Counted from the first letter of the stretch, positions 7,187-15,280 are shown. The stretch: 28,629 bases of DNA from JACCQS01 sp050999295 (GCA_050999295.1 JBPCPI010000095.1:1-28629), one strand, 5' to 3'. Notes: generated by a model from the letters alone, not told the origin. Made by a program: numbers and translations.

Positions 7187-8043
7187 TGCGGCACTCGCTG
7201 GTCCGTTCGCTTCCTGGCGAGAACAAATAGGTACACCCCGGATGCGATGACCAGGGCGGTGCCGAACGCGGCCGAAGGTGCGGGCGGTTCGTCGAAGAAA
7301 ACGATGCTGATGGGTACCGACCAGGCGAATAGGAAGTAGCTGTAGGGCTGCAGGTCCGCAGCGCGGGCCTTGTTGTAGGCGTGGATCAACAGGTACTGGC
7401 CAGCGGCGGCGGCTAACGCGGCCAAGCCCAACAGCACGCCGTCGTGCGCCGTGAGCCGATGCCACTGCGGCCCCTGTACCGCGACGAAGGCGACGGTGAG
7501 CACGAATCCAATCAAGGTCATGTAGGCGAATGACGTGCTGGTGCTGTCGTGCTCACCCACCTTGCGGGTGAGCACGCCGTACAGCGCGTACAACAGGGCG
7601 GCTAGCAGCGCGAACCAGAGCCCTACATGTGCAGAGTGGGCAGTCGGCTGCAGCATGATCACGACGCCAGCGAAACTGACCCCAAGGGCGATCCAAGTGA
7701 GTGGCTGAGCGCGCTCGGCGAGAAGCAGGACGGCAAGTATCACGCCGGCAATCGGGGCCAGGGCGAAGACTGCGCTCGCATCGGCTAGCGATGCATAGCG
7801 CAATGCCAGAACGAATACTGCCGCTTCTGCGACCATCACAGTGGATCGCGTGAGCTGAAGCCACGGATGCCGGGTGTGCAACAGGGCGGTGCGACCGAGC
7901 CACCGAAGACCGGCCAAGACGATGACGAGGAACGCTAGGTAGCGCGATGCGACGATGATGCTCACCGGAAGGCTCGCTGACATTGCCTTGCGCAAGGCAT
8001 CCAACGTCGCGAACGCCAGCATCGCCGCGAGGTACAGCCACAC
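7183..8043 (-). CDS. EamA/DMT-family transporter, probable metabolite exporter
   Basis: From the GTG at 8043 the protein has about 286 residues and ten predicted membrane helices in two EamA repeats. The first helix is WLYLAAMLAFATLDALRKAM and the protein ends in a short basic tail (LARKRTDQR), as in drug/metabolite transporters of the RhaT/YdcZ kind. Such proteins usually export amino acids, nucleosides or related small polar molecules through the inner membrane. The start is uncertain: the frame is open to an ATG at 8325, but the upstream 94 residues are Arg/Pro-rich and unlike the family, and no good Shine-Dalgarno supports either choice. It is the first gene of the minus-strand arm and overlaps the hydrolase gene. 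Export of the pathway product or self-resistance is inferred. Confidence 0.8.
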   Translation of the reverse strand: MWLYLAAMLAFATLDALRKAMSASLPVSIIVASRYLAFLVIVLAGLRWLGRTALLHTRHPWLQLTRSTVMVAEAAVFVLALRYASLADASAVFALAPIAGVILAVLLLAERAQPLTWIALGVSFAGVVIMLQPTAHSAHVGLWFALLAALLYALYGVLTRKVGEHDSTSTSFAYMTLIGFVLTVAFVAVQGPQWHRLTAHDGVLLGLAALAAAAGQYLLIHAYNKARAADLQPYSYFLFAWSVPISIVFFDEPPAPSAAFGTALVIASGVYLFVLARKRTDQRVPQ

Positions 8044-8410
8044 CGCACGGGGCGTGTCATCTCCCGTACGCTCACCTGCGTTTCGATACGCGGTGTGCAG
8101 CGCGGTTGGTCCATTGGACTTGTCGCGACGGCGGTGAACAGCCGGTGCAAGGTGCCCAGGTCGAAATCGAGAACGTGCGGCGACCCCAACCCCGGCCACC
8201 CCGGCAGGCACCGCTACACGGAGCGCCGGAACAGCTCGTAGTCCGGGCGGGTGAAGCGGCCAAGTCATGATCCGACCATGGCATGAAACTTGACTAACAG
8301 CAAGAGAGTGAGCGAATCTATTCATCAGGACTAGGCCGTCGGCCCGTTGCTCTTCGTCCGTTCACGCGGACTCTGCCGTGCTCATCAGCTCGCACCAGGG
8401 ATGGAGGATC
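8044..8410. other. Divergent intergenic region between exporter and flavoenzyme
   Basis: This region must carry the start signals of both arms. A TTGACT at 8289-8294 (+) is followed by AT-rich sequence near 8308-8320, but no -10 box lies at a convincing distance. Short minus-strand stretches such as GRFTRPDYELFRRSV before a stop (about 8214-8261) look protein-like but are too short to assign. No clear operator palindrome was found. Confidence 0.35.
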
Positions 8411-9862
8411 GTGCAGGATTCGACCCAAGTCCTCGTCATCGGTGGAGGCCCGGCAGGTTCAACAGCCGCAGGCCTGCTGGTCAGGCAGGGCTTCCAGGTG
8501 AGCCTGGCCGAACGCGAGCGGTTCCCGCGCTACCACATCGGGGAATCCATCCTGCCGGCGATCTCGCCGATCCTGGATCTTCTCGGCGCGAAGGAGAAGG
8601 TGACAGCCCATGGATTTCAACCCAAAGGCGGCACCTTCTTCTTCTGGGGAGACGAGGAATGGGACATTCAGTTCGCCGATCTGGGCGGTGGCAGAACAAA
8701 CGCCTGGCAAGTCGTGCGTTCGGAATTCGACCAGCTGCTGTTGGAACATGCAAAGAGCCTGGGGGTACGGGTACATGAAGGTGTGACGGTGCGGGACGTC
8801 GAGTTCACTGGGGACCGAGCCGCCGCCGCCCGATGGGTTCGCACCGACGATCCCAGCGTCGACGGCCGCATCTCCTTCGACTACCTCATCGACGCCTCCG
8901 GTCGAGGCGGTGTTCTCGCAGCCCGGCACTTCAAGAACCGCAGGTTCCACGACGTGTTCAAGAATGTCGCCGCCTGGGCCTACTGGACCGGCGGCAAGAA
9001 GCTAACCAAAGGTCCCGACGGCGCCATCGCCGTCTGCTCTATTCCGCGCGGCTGGTTCTGGGTCATCCCACTACATGACGGCACGTACAGCGTCGGACTG
9101 GTGACCGGCAAGGACATCTTCAACGGCGCCCGAAACCGGCTCGGCAGCGTCGAGGCGGTCTACGCGGAGGCAATGCGGGAGTGCCCTGCCGTTCTCGAGC
9201 TACTCGAGAATGCCACGAGAGTCTCCGACATGCGCGTCGAGCAGGACTATTCTTATGTCGCCGAGCAGTTCGCCGGGCCCGGCTATCTACTCAGCGGCGA
9301 TGCCGCGTGCTTCCTCGATCCGTTGCTCTCCACAGGGGTGCACCTTGCCACGTACAGCGCCCTGCTTGCGGCCGCCAGCGTCGGCAGCATCCTCAGAGGT
9401 GAGGTGACCGAAGCGGACGCTCTGACCTTCTACAATACCTGGTACCGACACGCCTACGAGCGGTTGCTGGTCCTTGTCTCAGTCTTCTACGAGAGCTATC
9501 GGGGCAAGGACTACCACTTTTACAACGCCCAGCGGCTCACCCAGCACGAACAGTCGCGACTGCACCTGCACGAGGCGTTCCTGCACATCATTACTGGCGT
9601 GGAGGATCTAGCGGATGCGCAGGACGCGGCGTTCTCACTGGTCAAATCCGAACTCTCCGGTGCCCACTCAGGCAATCCCATCCCCATGGTCAACTACAAC
9701 GAAGCAAAGAAGGATAGGCCGACCGCGCCCACGGCACCCGAACTGGCCGTCCGTGGACTTTATCTCGCGACCAAGCCGGAGCTTGCCCTCCGTTGGGCGG
9801 AACCCCACGCGACGCCGGTCGGCGTTGACACGAGCGATCGAAGCTCCGGAGCCTCTTTCTAG
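8411..9862 (+). CDS. FAD-dependent halogenase-like flavoenzyme
   Basis: The 483-residue protein is a flavin halogenase/monooxygenase homologue. It has the FAD-binding GGGPAG (11-16), GESILP (about 44-49), the halogenase signature WxWxIP as WFWVIP (about 215-220), and GDAACFLDPLLSTGVHLA (about 296-313), which closely recalls CndH/CmlS-type enzymes that halogenate phenols, pyrroles or carrier-bound substrates. In that family reduced flavin and oxygen give HOCl, which is relayed to the substrate. Some WxWxIP proteins act as oxygenases or dehydrogenases, so halogenation is not certain, and no flavin reductase gene is in the window. The GTG at 8411 is preferred for the GGAGG 3 nt upstream and the family-typical distance to the first glycine motif; an upstream GTG at 8378 adds 11 residues. 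Diverges from the biosynthetic arm. Confidence 0.82.
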   Translation: MQDSTQVLVIGGGPAGSTAAGLLVRQGFQVSLAERERFPRYHIGESILPAISPILDLLGAKEKVTAHGFQPKGGTFFFWGDEEWDIQFADLGGGRTNAWQVVRSEFDQLLLEHAKSLGVRVHEGVTVRDVEFTGDRAAAARWVRTDDPSVDGRISFDYLIDASGRGGVLAARHFKNRRFHDVFKNVAAWAYWTGGKKLTKGPDGAIAVCSIPRGWFWVIPLHDGTYSVGLVTGKDIFNGARNRLGSVEAVYAEAMRECPAVLELLENATRVSDMRVEQDYSYVAEQFAGPGYLLSGDAACFLDPLLSTGVHLATYSALLAAASVGSILRGEVTEADALTFYNTWYRHAYERLLVLVSVFYESYRGKDYHFYNAQRLTQHEQSRLHLHEAFLHIITGVEDLADAQDAAFSLVKSELSGAHSGNPIPMVNYNEAKKDRPTAPTAPELAVRGLYLATKPELALRWAEPHATPVGVDTSDRSSGASF

Positions 9863-9911
9863 GCGTGCCGGCCACCAACAACAGCGTTCCACGGAAGGAC
9901 GGCTACCGCCG

Positions 9912-10211
9912 ATGACCGCGTATGTAGTGTCGCGGGTGGCAATCCGCGATACCCAGGCCATGCAGCGGTATGTCACCGAAGCGGCCGCCACGGTCGAAGC
10001 ACATGAGGGCAGATACTTGGTCCGTGGCGGTCAAGTCGCAGCACTGGAAGGCGCCTGGGAGGACGACCGAATGGTGGTCGTCGAGTTCCCGACGAGGGAG
10101 GCAGCACTCGCCTGGTACCACTCGTCGGCCTACCGGCCGCTGCGGGAACTTCGGCAAGCTGCCGCTGCAACCGTTATCCTGCTTGCCGACGGTGTGCAAC
10201 CGACTCAGTGA
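9912..10211 (+). CDS. DUF1330-family protein
   Basis: A 99-residue protein of the DUF1330 ferredoxin-like (alpha/beta dimeric barrel) family. The N-terminal MTAYVVSRVAIRD strand, the RYLVRGGQVAALEG stretch and the MVVVEFPTREAALAWYHSSAYRPLRELR segment follow the usual family pattern. The biochemical role of the family is not settled; relatives with this fold act as small-molecule oxygenases, isomerases or dehydratases. It starts 49 bp after the flavoenzyme gene, with AAGGA about 13 nt before the ATG, and probably shares its transcript. Its stop lies 28 bp from the convergent end of hutU. Confidence 0.82.
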   Translation: MTAYVVSRVAIRDTQAMQRYVTEAAATVEAHEGRYLVRGGQVAALEGAWEDDRMVVVEFPTREAALAWYHSSAYRPLRELRQAAAATVILLADGVQPTQ

Positions 10212-10239
10212 CTGACACGTCGCAGGGCCAGGGCCGTAT

Positions 10240-11904
10240 CTATGTCCCTTCCCGCATGGGGATGCGCACGCCGCGATGTTCGGCGACGTCGTCGGCGAGG
10301 TCGTAGCCAGCATCGACATGCCGGATCACCCCCATGCCGGGATCATTGGTGAGTACGCGCTCGAGCTTGGCCGCGGCGAGTTCTGTGCCGTCGGCTACCG
10401 TGACTTGCCCCGCGTGGATGGATCGCCCGATGCCGACCCCGCCGCCGTGATGAATTGACACCCAGCTCGCGCCGCTGGCCGTGTTGACCAGCGCGTTGAG
10501 CAGCGGCCAATCAGCGATCGCGTCTGAACCGTCGGCCATCGCTTCAGTTTCCCGATAGGGCGAGGCGACGCTGCCACAATCGAGGTGATCGCGGCCGATG
10601 ACGATCGGTGCGCTCAGATCGCCGCTGGCAACCATGTCGTTGAACCGGGCACCGGCCTTGTCTCGCTCGCCGTAGCCCAGCCAGCAGATGCGGGCCGGTA
10701 AACCCTGGAAGGCGACATGCTCGCCGGCCGCCCGGATCCAGCGTGTCAGGTGCTCGTTGTCCGGGAACAGGTCCAGGATCGCTCGTTCGGTAGCCTCGAT
10801 GTCGGCAGGATCGCCCGACAAAGCGACCCAACGAAAGGGGCCCTTACCCTCGCAGAACAGCGGCCGGATGTAGGCCGGGACAAAGCCCGGGAAGACGAAA
10901 GCGCGGTCGAAACCACCGTGGCGGGCCTCATCGCGGATGGAGTTGCCGTAGTCGAAGACTTCCACGCCACGGTCATGGAAGCCAACCATCGCCTCGACGT
11001 GGCGGGCCATCGACAATCGAGCCCGGTCTGTGAACTCCTCAGGCTTCTTGTCCGCGTAGTCGTGCCAGTCATCGGGATCTATGTCCTCAGGCAGATAGGA
11101 CAATGGGTCGTGTGCGGATGTCTGATCGGTGACAATGTCTATCTCGACGCCGCGGCGCAGCAACTCCGGTAGCACGCGCGCACAGTTGCCGACCAAACCT
11201 ACCGACAACGCCCGTCGCTCCGACTTGGCGGTCTCGCACCGGGCAATCGCGTCATCAAGGGAATCGGCAACCTCGTCTAGATACCGGTGCTCGACGCGTC
11301 GGTGCAGCCGGGCGGCCAGGACGTCGATGACCAGGCAGACGCCGCCGTTGAGCGTCACAGCCAGCGGCTGCGCGCCGCCCATCCCGCCACACCCCCCGGT
11401 GACTGTGAGCGTTCCGGCCAGCGTGCTGCCGAAGCGCTTCTTCGCGATGGCGGCGAAGGTCTCATACGTCCCCTGGAGGATTCCTTGAGTTCCGATGTAG
11501 ATCCACGACCCGGCGGTCATCTGCCCATACATCGTTAACCCGAGATCCTCCAGGCGCCGGAACTCCGGCCACGTCGCCCAGTCGCCGACCAGATTTGAAT
11601 TGGCGATCAGCACTCGCGGCGCCCATTCGTGGGTGCGCATCACGCCGACGGGTTTGCCTGACTGCACCAGCAGCGTCTCATCTGACTCCAGCGTTCGCAG
11701 CGTGCGCACGATCGCGTGATAGGCCGGCCATGAACGCACCGCTCGGCCCGTCCCGCCGTAGACAACCAAATCATCGGGCTGCTCTGCCACCTCGGGATCC
11801 AGATTGTTCATCAGCATCCGCATCGGCGCCTCGGTCTGCCAGCTCTTGGCCGTCAGCGTGGTGCCGCGGGGTGCCTGGACGAGGTGGGCCCCTTCCGACC
11901 TCAT
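10240..11904 (-). CDS. hutU: Urocanate hydratase
   Basis: Urocanase adds water to urocanate to give imidazolone propionate, the second step of histidine degradation, using tightly bound NAD+ as an electrophile. The 554-residue protein matches the family along its length: NNLDPEVAE near the N-terminus, MYGQMTAGSWIYIGTQGILQGTYETF, the NAD loop GGCGGMGGAQP, DIVTDQTSAHDPL, FPGFVPAYIRPLFCEGKGPFRW, and RDHLDCGSVASPYRETEAM with the conserved active-site cysteine. The ATG at 11904 places the usual RGTTLTAKSW segment at the N-terminus; the upstream open frame overlaps the regulator gene and is not urocanase-like. No hutH, hutI or hutG is in the window. The gene follows an RpiR regulator and its ATG overlaps the stop of a 21-codon upstream ORF. 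A related substrate such as an N-methylated or thio-urocanate is possible. Confidence 0.95.
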   Translation of the reverse strand: MRSEGAHLVQAPRGTTLTAKSWQTEAPMRMLMNNLDPEVAEQPDDLVVYGGTGRAVRSWPAYHAIVRTLRTLESDETLLVQSGKPVGVMRTHEWAPRVLIANSNLVGDWATWPEFRRLEDLGLTMYGQMTAGSWIYIGTQGILQGTYETFAAIAKKRFGSTLAGTLTVTGGCGGMGGAQPLAVTLNGGVCLVIDVLAARLHRRVEHRYLDEVADSLDDAIARCETAKSERRALSVGLVGNCARVLPELLRRGVEIDIVTDQTSAHDPLSYLPEDIDPDDWHDYADKKPEEFTDRARLSMARHVEAMVGFHDRGVEVFDYGNSIRDEARHGGFDRAFVFPGFVPAYIRPLFCEGKGPFRWVALSGDPADIEATERAILDLFPDNEHLTRWIRAAGEHVAFQGLPARICWLGYGERDKAGARFNDMVASGDLSAPIVIGRDHLDCGSVASPYRETEAMADGSDAIADWPLLNALVNTASGASWVSIHHGGGVGIGRSIHAGQVTVADGTELAAAKLERVLTNDPGMGVIRHVDAGYDLADDVAEHRGVRIPMREGT

Positions 11905-11966
11905 GGGACCACCGCCATCGGAACTCTCCGCGGACCAAGGGTCTGCTGTGATGCCATCACGTCCAT
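11901..11966 (-). CDS. 21-codon upstream ORF coupled to hutU
   Basis: An ATG at 11966 preceded by GAGAGG with a 5-nt spacer (11972-11977) opens a 21-codon frame (MDVMASQQ...MAVVP). Its TGA overlaps the hutU ATG as ATGA. The hutU start has only a weak ribosome-binding site of its own, so coupling from this small ORF would explain its translation. No histidine-rich or attenuator-like sequence is seen, so a coupling leader is more likely than a sensor peptide. It may also be chance. Confidence 0.4.
   Translation of the reverse strand: MDVMASQQTLGPRRVPMAVVP
11948..11960. promoter_or_regulatory. Palindrome GTGATG-C-CATCAC ahead of hutU
   Basis: Exact 6-bp arms around one central base, lying inside the small upstream ORF between the regulator and hutU. 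It shares the GTGA...TCAC ends of the palindrome at 13,106-13,119 but with a spacing shorter by one, so it may be a second, weaker regulator site or chance. Confidence 0.3.
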
Positions 11967-12001
11967 CACTACCTCTCTGCTGACGCGGCAAGTCCAAGCG
12001 A

Positions 12002-12973
12002 TCAAGGGACGAACAACTGTCGCTCCGCCGCTGAGCGTTCGAACTCCTCCAAGCGCTGCTGGACCTGCGCCGGTATCGCGTCACACAGCGCCTGCAACAA
12101 CACCAGTGTGAGCAGCATCGGCGCTGCATGCGAGTCGAACACCAACCGGGATGCGACTGGGACGGCGAGCACCACGTCTGCAACTCCAGACACCGGACTG
12201 AGCTGGCTATCGGTCACCGCGATCACAGTGAACCCGAGTTCGCGGGCCCGCCGGAGCGTCTCGACGGCCTCTCGTGGATAGCGTGGCAGCACAAAGGCCA
12301 GCAACACTCGCCCGCCAGCATCCCAGGCCTGCTGAAGCTGGTCGTCTAGCACAGATCCGGCGGCAGTGAGGACCCGCACGTCGGGATGCACCTTCGCCGC
12401 GAAATAGCCGAAGTAGCGGGCCATCGAGATCGACACGCGCAATCCCAGCACCAGCAGCGGGCGCGCTGACGCCAACAACCGGCCTGCGTCCTCGACCGGG
12501 GTCGGATCTGCCAGGGTTTCAGACAGCCGTTCCAAATTCGCGATCTCCGCCGCCGCCGCCTGCTGCCAGGCATTGCGTCGAGCTTCGTCGACGGTCTCCC
12601 GCCGGTCTCCGAGACCGAGCTTTCGCAGCTGCCTCCGTAGATCTGGGTAACCCTCGAAGCCCAACGCCACGGCGAAGCGGGTCACCGAAGGCTGACTCAC
12701 GCTCGCCAGCGCGGCCACCTCATTGCTGGAAAGAAATGCCGCCTCGGCGCCATGCTCCACCAGACACTGGGCAATGCGCCGTTGTGTTGGGGTCAGTCGG
12801 TGCCCATCGAACAACGCCAGCAGACGCGACGACGGCGTGGCCGTCCGATCCGGACCCCCACGCGCGCCGCCACCCTGGGTCTTCGACCGCAGCCCCGCCA
12901 CAGGCTGACTTTGACACAGCTTCAATCGCCACACAAGCAGATGCATAGTCTCATGCAGCCGCGCCGCGTCCAC
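12002..12973 (-). CDS. RpiR-family transcriptional regulator
   Basis: RpiR-type regulators combine an N-terminal helix-turn-helix domain with a C-terminal SIS sugar-phosphate-isomerase fold that senses a small, often phosphorylated, ligand. Here LTPTQRRIAQCLVEHG begins the DNA-binding domain, SSNEVAALASVSQPSVTRFAVALGF is the recognition region, and LLVLGLRVSISMARYFGYFAAK through VRVLTAAGSVLDDQ is the start of the SIS domain. The core fits about 275 residues; the first 45 or so residues (Arg/Gly-rich) of the longest frame are not conserved, so the start may lie downstream of 12,973. It diverges from the ABC importer operon and precedes hutU by 97 bp, so it probably controls both. The ligand is unknown. 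Confidence 0.85.
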   Translation of the reverse strand: MDAARLHETMHLLVWRLKLCQSQPVAGLRSKTQGGGARGGPDRTATPSSRLLALFDGHRLTPTQRRIAQCLVEHGAEAAFLSSNEVAALASVSQPSVTRFAVALGFEGYPDLRRQLRKLGLGDRRETVDEARRNAWQQAAAAEIANLERLSETLADPTPVEDAGRLLASARPLLVLGLRVSISMARYFGYFAAKVHPDVRVLTAAGSVLDDQLQQAWDAGGRVLLAFVLPRYPREAVETLRRARELGFTVIAVTDSQLSPVSGVADVVLAVPVASRLVFDSHAAPMLLTLVLLQALCDAIPAQVQQRLEEFERSAAERQLFVP

Positions 12974-13069
12974 CGGAAGCGCCGCCGCCCTGCCTTCGGG
13001 TTGGTCCGCAATGCGAACGGCCAGCTGCCCTGCGGGAATCGGGCTGCCCCATGTGGCTTTTCCTACAGC

Positions 13070-13098
13070 TTGACGTTGTCTGAATGCGGCTCTACATT
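13070..13098 (+). promoter_or_regulatory. Sigma-70-type promoter of the ABC importer operon
   Basis: TTGACG (13,070-13,075) and TACATT (13,093-13,098) are separated by exactly 17 bp, a close match to the housekeeping promoter consensus. Transcription would start near 13,105, leaving a leader of about 130 nt before the binding-protein gene. It lies in the divergent region next to the RpiR regulator. Confidence 0.65.
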
Positions 13099-13105
13099 GC
13101 GGGGG

Positions 13106-13119
13106 GTGAGCCAGCTCAC
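13106..13119. promoter_or_regulatory. Palindrome GTGAGC-CA-GCTCAC at the transcription start
   Basis: Exact 6-bp inverted arms with a 2-bp centre begin about 8 bp after the -10 box, so a bound protein would block transcription start. Its position between the regulator and the importer makes it a candidate operator for the RpiR protein. It also fits the GTGA-N6-TCAC core of Crp/GlxR sites, so a global cAMP-type regulator is an alternative. Confidence 0.5.
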
Positions 13120-13238
13120 GATCAACGCCAATGGTCGATACACGGGGCCGCAGGCACCGCGCACCCCAGCTGTCCTGCTCCGATGCTTGACTCCCCGATC
13201 CTGGCGTCGCCGAGCACCATGATCAGGAAGGAAAAGGG

Positions 13239-14411
13239 ATGAACAAAAGACTTGGTCTTGTTCCCAGCTTAGCCTCGGTCGTGCTCCTTGTTGCTGCTTG
13301 CGGCGGTGACAGCGACGGTGGAGACGCGGAGGGCGAGCCCATCAAGATTGGCTTCTTTTCGCCGACAACCGGAGCGACATCAGCCGATGGCGTGAACGCC
13401 CGTAACGGAGCCGAGCTGGCGACTGAGAAGTGTAACGAGGAAGGGATTGACGGGCGCAACGTCGAACTGGTGATCTACGACGATGCGGGTGACCCGGCCC
13501 AGGCGGTGACCATCGCGAGGCGGCTCGTTCAGCAGGACGGGGCGGTCGGCGTCGTGTCGGGTGCCTACAGTCCTCCGACCACCGCAGCCGCGCCGATCTT
13601 CCAACAGGCACAGGTGCCGATGTTGTCGGCGTACGCAGTGTCGCCGAAGATTACCGACGCGGGTGACTACATCTTCCGGGCTGGCCCTGCCGGCCAAGTC
13701 GAGGGTAGTGCCTCCGCCCTCTTCATCGCAGAAAAGCTCCCAGGCGATCCGACGCTGGTCAGCGTCTTGACGGCCGATCTCGACCCGCTCATCGTGCTCT
13801 CTACCGCGATGAAGGAGCGCGCCGCGCAGGAGGGTCTCGAAATCGTCTCAGATGACAAGTTTGCCCTGTCTGACACGGACTTTCGCCCCTTACTCAGCCG
13901 TGTTCGAAACGCCAATCCCGATGTCATCTACGCGGCTGCCTACTACGACCAGACGGCGCAGTTGCTGAGTCAAGCCAAGGAACTCGGCCTGACCGCACCC
14001 TTCGTATTCGGCTCGACGTCAGATTCGTACAAGATCTTCGAACTCGCGGGGGAGGCGGCCGAAGGCTCCTACCTCACAACCGATTTCGACCGCAGCGACC
14101 GACCGGTGGTGCAAGAGTTCATCTCAGTCTTCGAAGAACGGTACACGAGTCCACCAGACATCGTCGCCGCCGCTGCGTACGACGCTGTGCTGGCAATGTG
14201 CAAGGCACTCGAGAACGCAGAGAGCATCGAGGGACCGGAGGTTCGCGCGGCTATCGAAGGGCTTGAGAACGTCGATGAGCTAGTGACTGGCCCCGTATCG
14301 GAGGTGACATCCGAGCGGGACTTCGCCAGGCCACTGAGCCTGCAGATCGCTAAGGGCGGTGAGTGGACGCCATTCGCGCAACTCTCCTGGGAGGAGGTCA
14401 CTGGTGGCTGA
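13239..14411 (+). CDS. Branched-chain-amino-acid-type ABC transporter substrate-binding lipoprotein
   Basis: A 390-residue periplasmic-binding protein of the LivJ/LivK type, exported and lipid-anchored. The signal peptide ends in the lipobox LVAAC with Cys21, followed by a Gly/Asp-rich linker. The mature part opens with IKIGFFSPTTGATSADG and continues NGAELATEKCNEEGIDGRNVELVIYDDAGDP, the standard start of the Leu/Ile/Val-binding fold. Family members bind branched-chain amino acids, but also amides, urea, aromatic acids and other carboxylates, so the ligand is open; the hutU and RpiR neighbours suggest an imidazole or amino-acid-like compound. A purine-rich AGGAAGGAAAAGGG directly precedes the ATG. 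First gene of a five-gene operon. Confidence 0.9.
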   Translation: MNKRLGLVPSLASVVLLVAACGGDSDGGDAEGEPIKIGFFSPTTGATSADGVNARNGAELATEKCNEEGIDGRNVELVIYDDAGDPAQAVTIARRLVQQDGAVGVVSGAYSPPTTAAAPIFQQAQVPMLSAYAVSPKITDAGDYIFRAGPAGQVEGSASALFIAEKLPGDPTLVSVLTADLDPLIVLSTAMKERAAQEGLEIVSDDKFALSDTDFRPLLSRVRNANPDVIYAAAYYDQTAQLLSQAKELGLTAPFVFGSTSDSYKIFELAGEAAEGSYLTTDFDRSDRPVVQEFISVFEERYTSPPDIVAAAAYDAVLAMCKALENAESIEGPEVRAAIEGLENVDELVTGPVSEVTSERDFARPLSLQIAKGGEWTPFAQLSWEEVTGG

Positions 14412-14413
14412 CC

Positions 14414-15280
14414 GTGGATTCCATCGCCAACATCATCGTCACAACCGCGCTGTACGCGCTGATCGCCGTCGGCCTGAGCACCATCTACGGCGTCCTCCGG
14501 GTGCTGCATATCGCTCACGCTGCGGTGTATGCGGTCGGTGCGTGGGCGGCATACGAGGCCTTCGTCTGGATGGACAGCTTCTGGCTCGCGCTCGTGACGG
14601 CCATGGCGGTAGCCGGAATCGTCGGGGTAGCCATCTACTACTTTCTTTACCGCCCTCTGCTCGACAGCCCACGCGCGGTGCCGCTGCTGGCCAGCATCGG
14701 TGCGTTCATCGCCATCGAGGCGCTGCTTCGTCAATCTTTCCTGCTGGGCCCGGACACGCTCCCGCTGGCCGCGTCCAGCGGCTTTCCCGAGCTGCGGGCT
14801 GGGTCATTCCGGTTCAGCTCAATTCAGTTGACCATCATCGTTGTGTCCGTTGTGGCCGTGGTCGGGGTCTACCTGCTCATCCACCGGACCCGCACGGGAC
14901 TGGCCTGGCGAGCGATCACCCAGGATCGGCAGATGGCGAGCAGCGTCGGGATCAACCTAAACCGCAGCATCACGCTGAACTTTCTGGTCGGATCGGCACT
15001 CGCCGGCCTGGCAGCGATGCTCGCTGGGGTCTACACGAACTCCGTGTCGGCCGGCGCGGGGGCCGTGATCTCCTACAAGGCGTTCGTCATCGTTGTGCTC
15101 GGCGGGTTGGGCAACGTGCCCGGTGCGGTGCTCGCCAGCCTCCTGCTTGCCACCACTGAGATCGTCTCGGCCCGATACGTCGGGACCTTTCTACCGCGTG
15201 ATGCGATCGCTTTTCTCGTATTGATTGCGGTGTTGCTCGTCCGACCTGAGGGACTGACCACCAAGGCGGTCGCGAGGTGA
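14414..15280 (+). CDS. livH: ABC transporter permease, LivH type
   Basis: An integral membrane permease (about 288 residues) with the LivH pattern: ALYALIAVGLSTIYGVLRVLHIAHAAVYAVGAW at the N-terminus and ISYKAFVIVVLGGLGNVPGAVLASLLLATTEI near the C-terminus, the loop that contacts the ATPase subunits. The GTG at 14,414, two bases after the binding-protein stop, is chosen because the protein then opens directly before the first helix; a GTG at 14,363 would overlap the preceding gene by 49 bp, although it cannot be excluded. The gene overlaps the next permease gene by 4 bp (GTGA). Confidence 0.88.
   Translation: MDSIANIIVTTALYALIAVGLSTIYGVLRVLHIAHAAVYAVGAWAAYEAFVWMDSFWLALVTAMAVAGIVGVAIYYFLYRPLLDSPRAVPLLASIGAFIAIEALLRQSFLLGPDTLPLAASSGFPELRAGSFRFSSIQLTIIVVSVVAVVGVYLLIHRTRTGLAWRAITQDRQMASSVGINLNRSITLNFLVGSALAGLAAMLAGVYTNSVSAGAGAVISYKAFVIVVLGGLGNVPGAVLASLLLATTEIVSARYVGTFLPRDAIAFLVLIAVLLVRPEGLTTKAVAR

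Noticed and set aside
8214..8262. Minus-strand GRFTRPDYELFRRSV before a stop, as the end of a lost gene
   Set aside because: Only about 16 codons, preceded by a stop in the same frame; too short to separate from chance in GC-rich DNA.
8044..8325. N-terminal extension of the DMT exporter from the ATG at 8325
   Set aside because: The 94 extra residues are Arg/Pro/Ala-rich with no membrane helix and are not typical of the family.
11905..12183. N-terminal extension of urocanase
   Set aside because: It overlaps the regulator gene, is Cys/Arg-rich and has no likeness to urocanases, which align from the ATG at 11,904.
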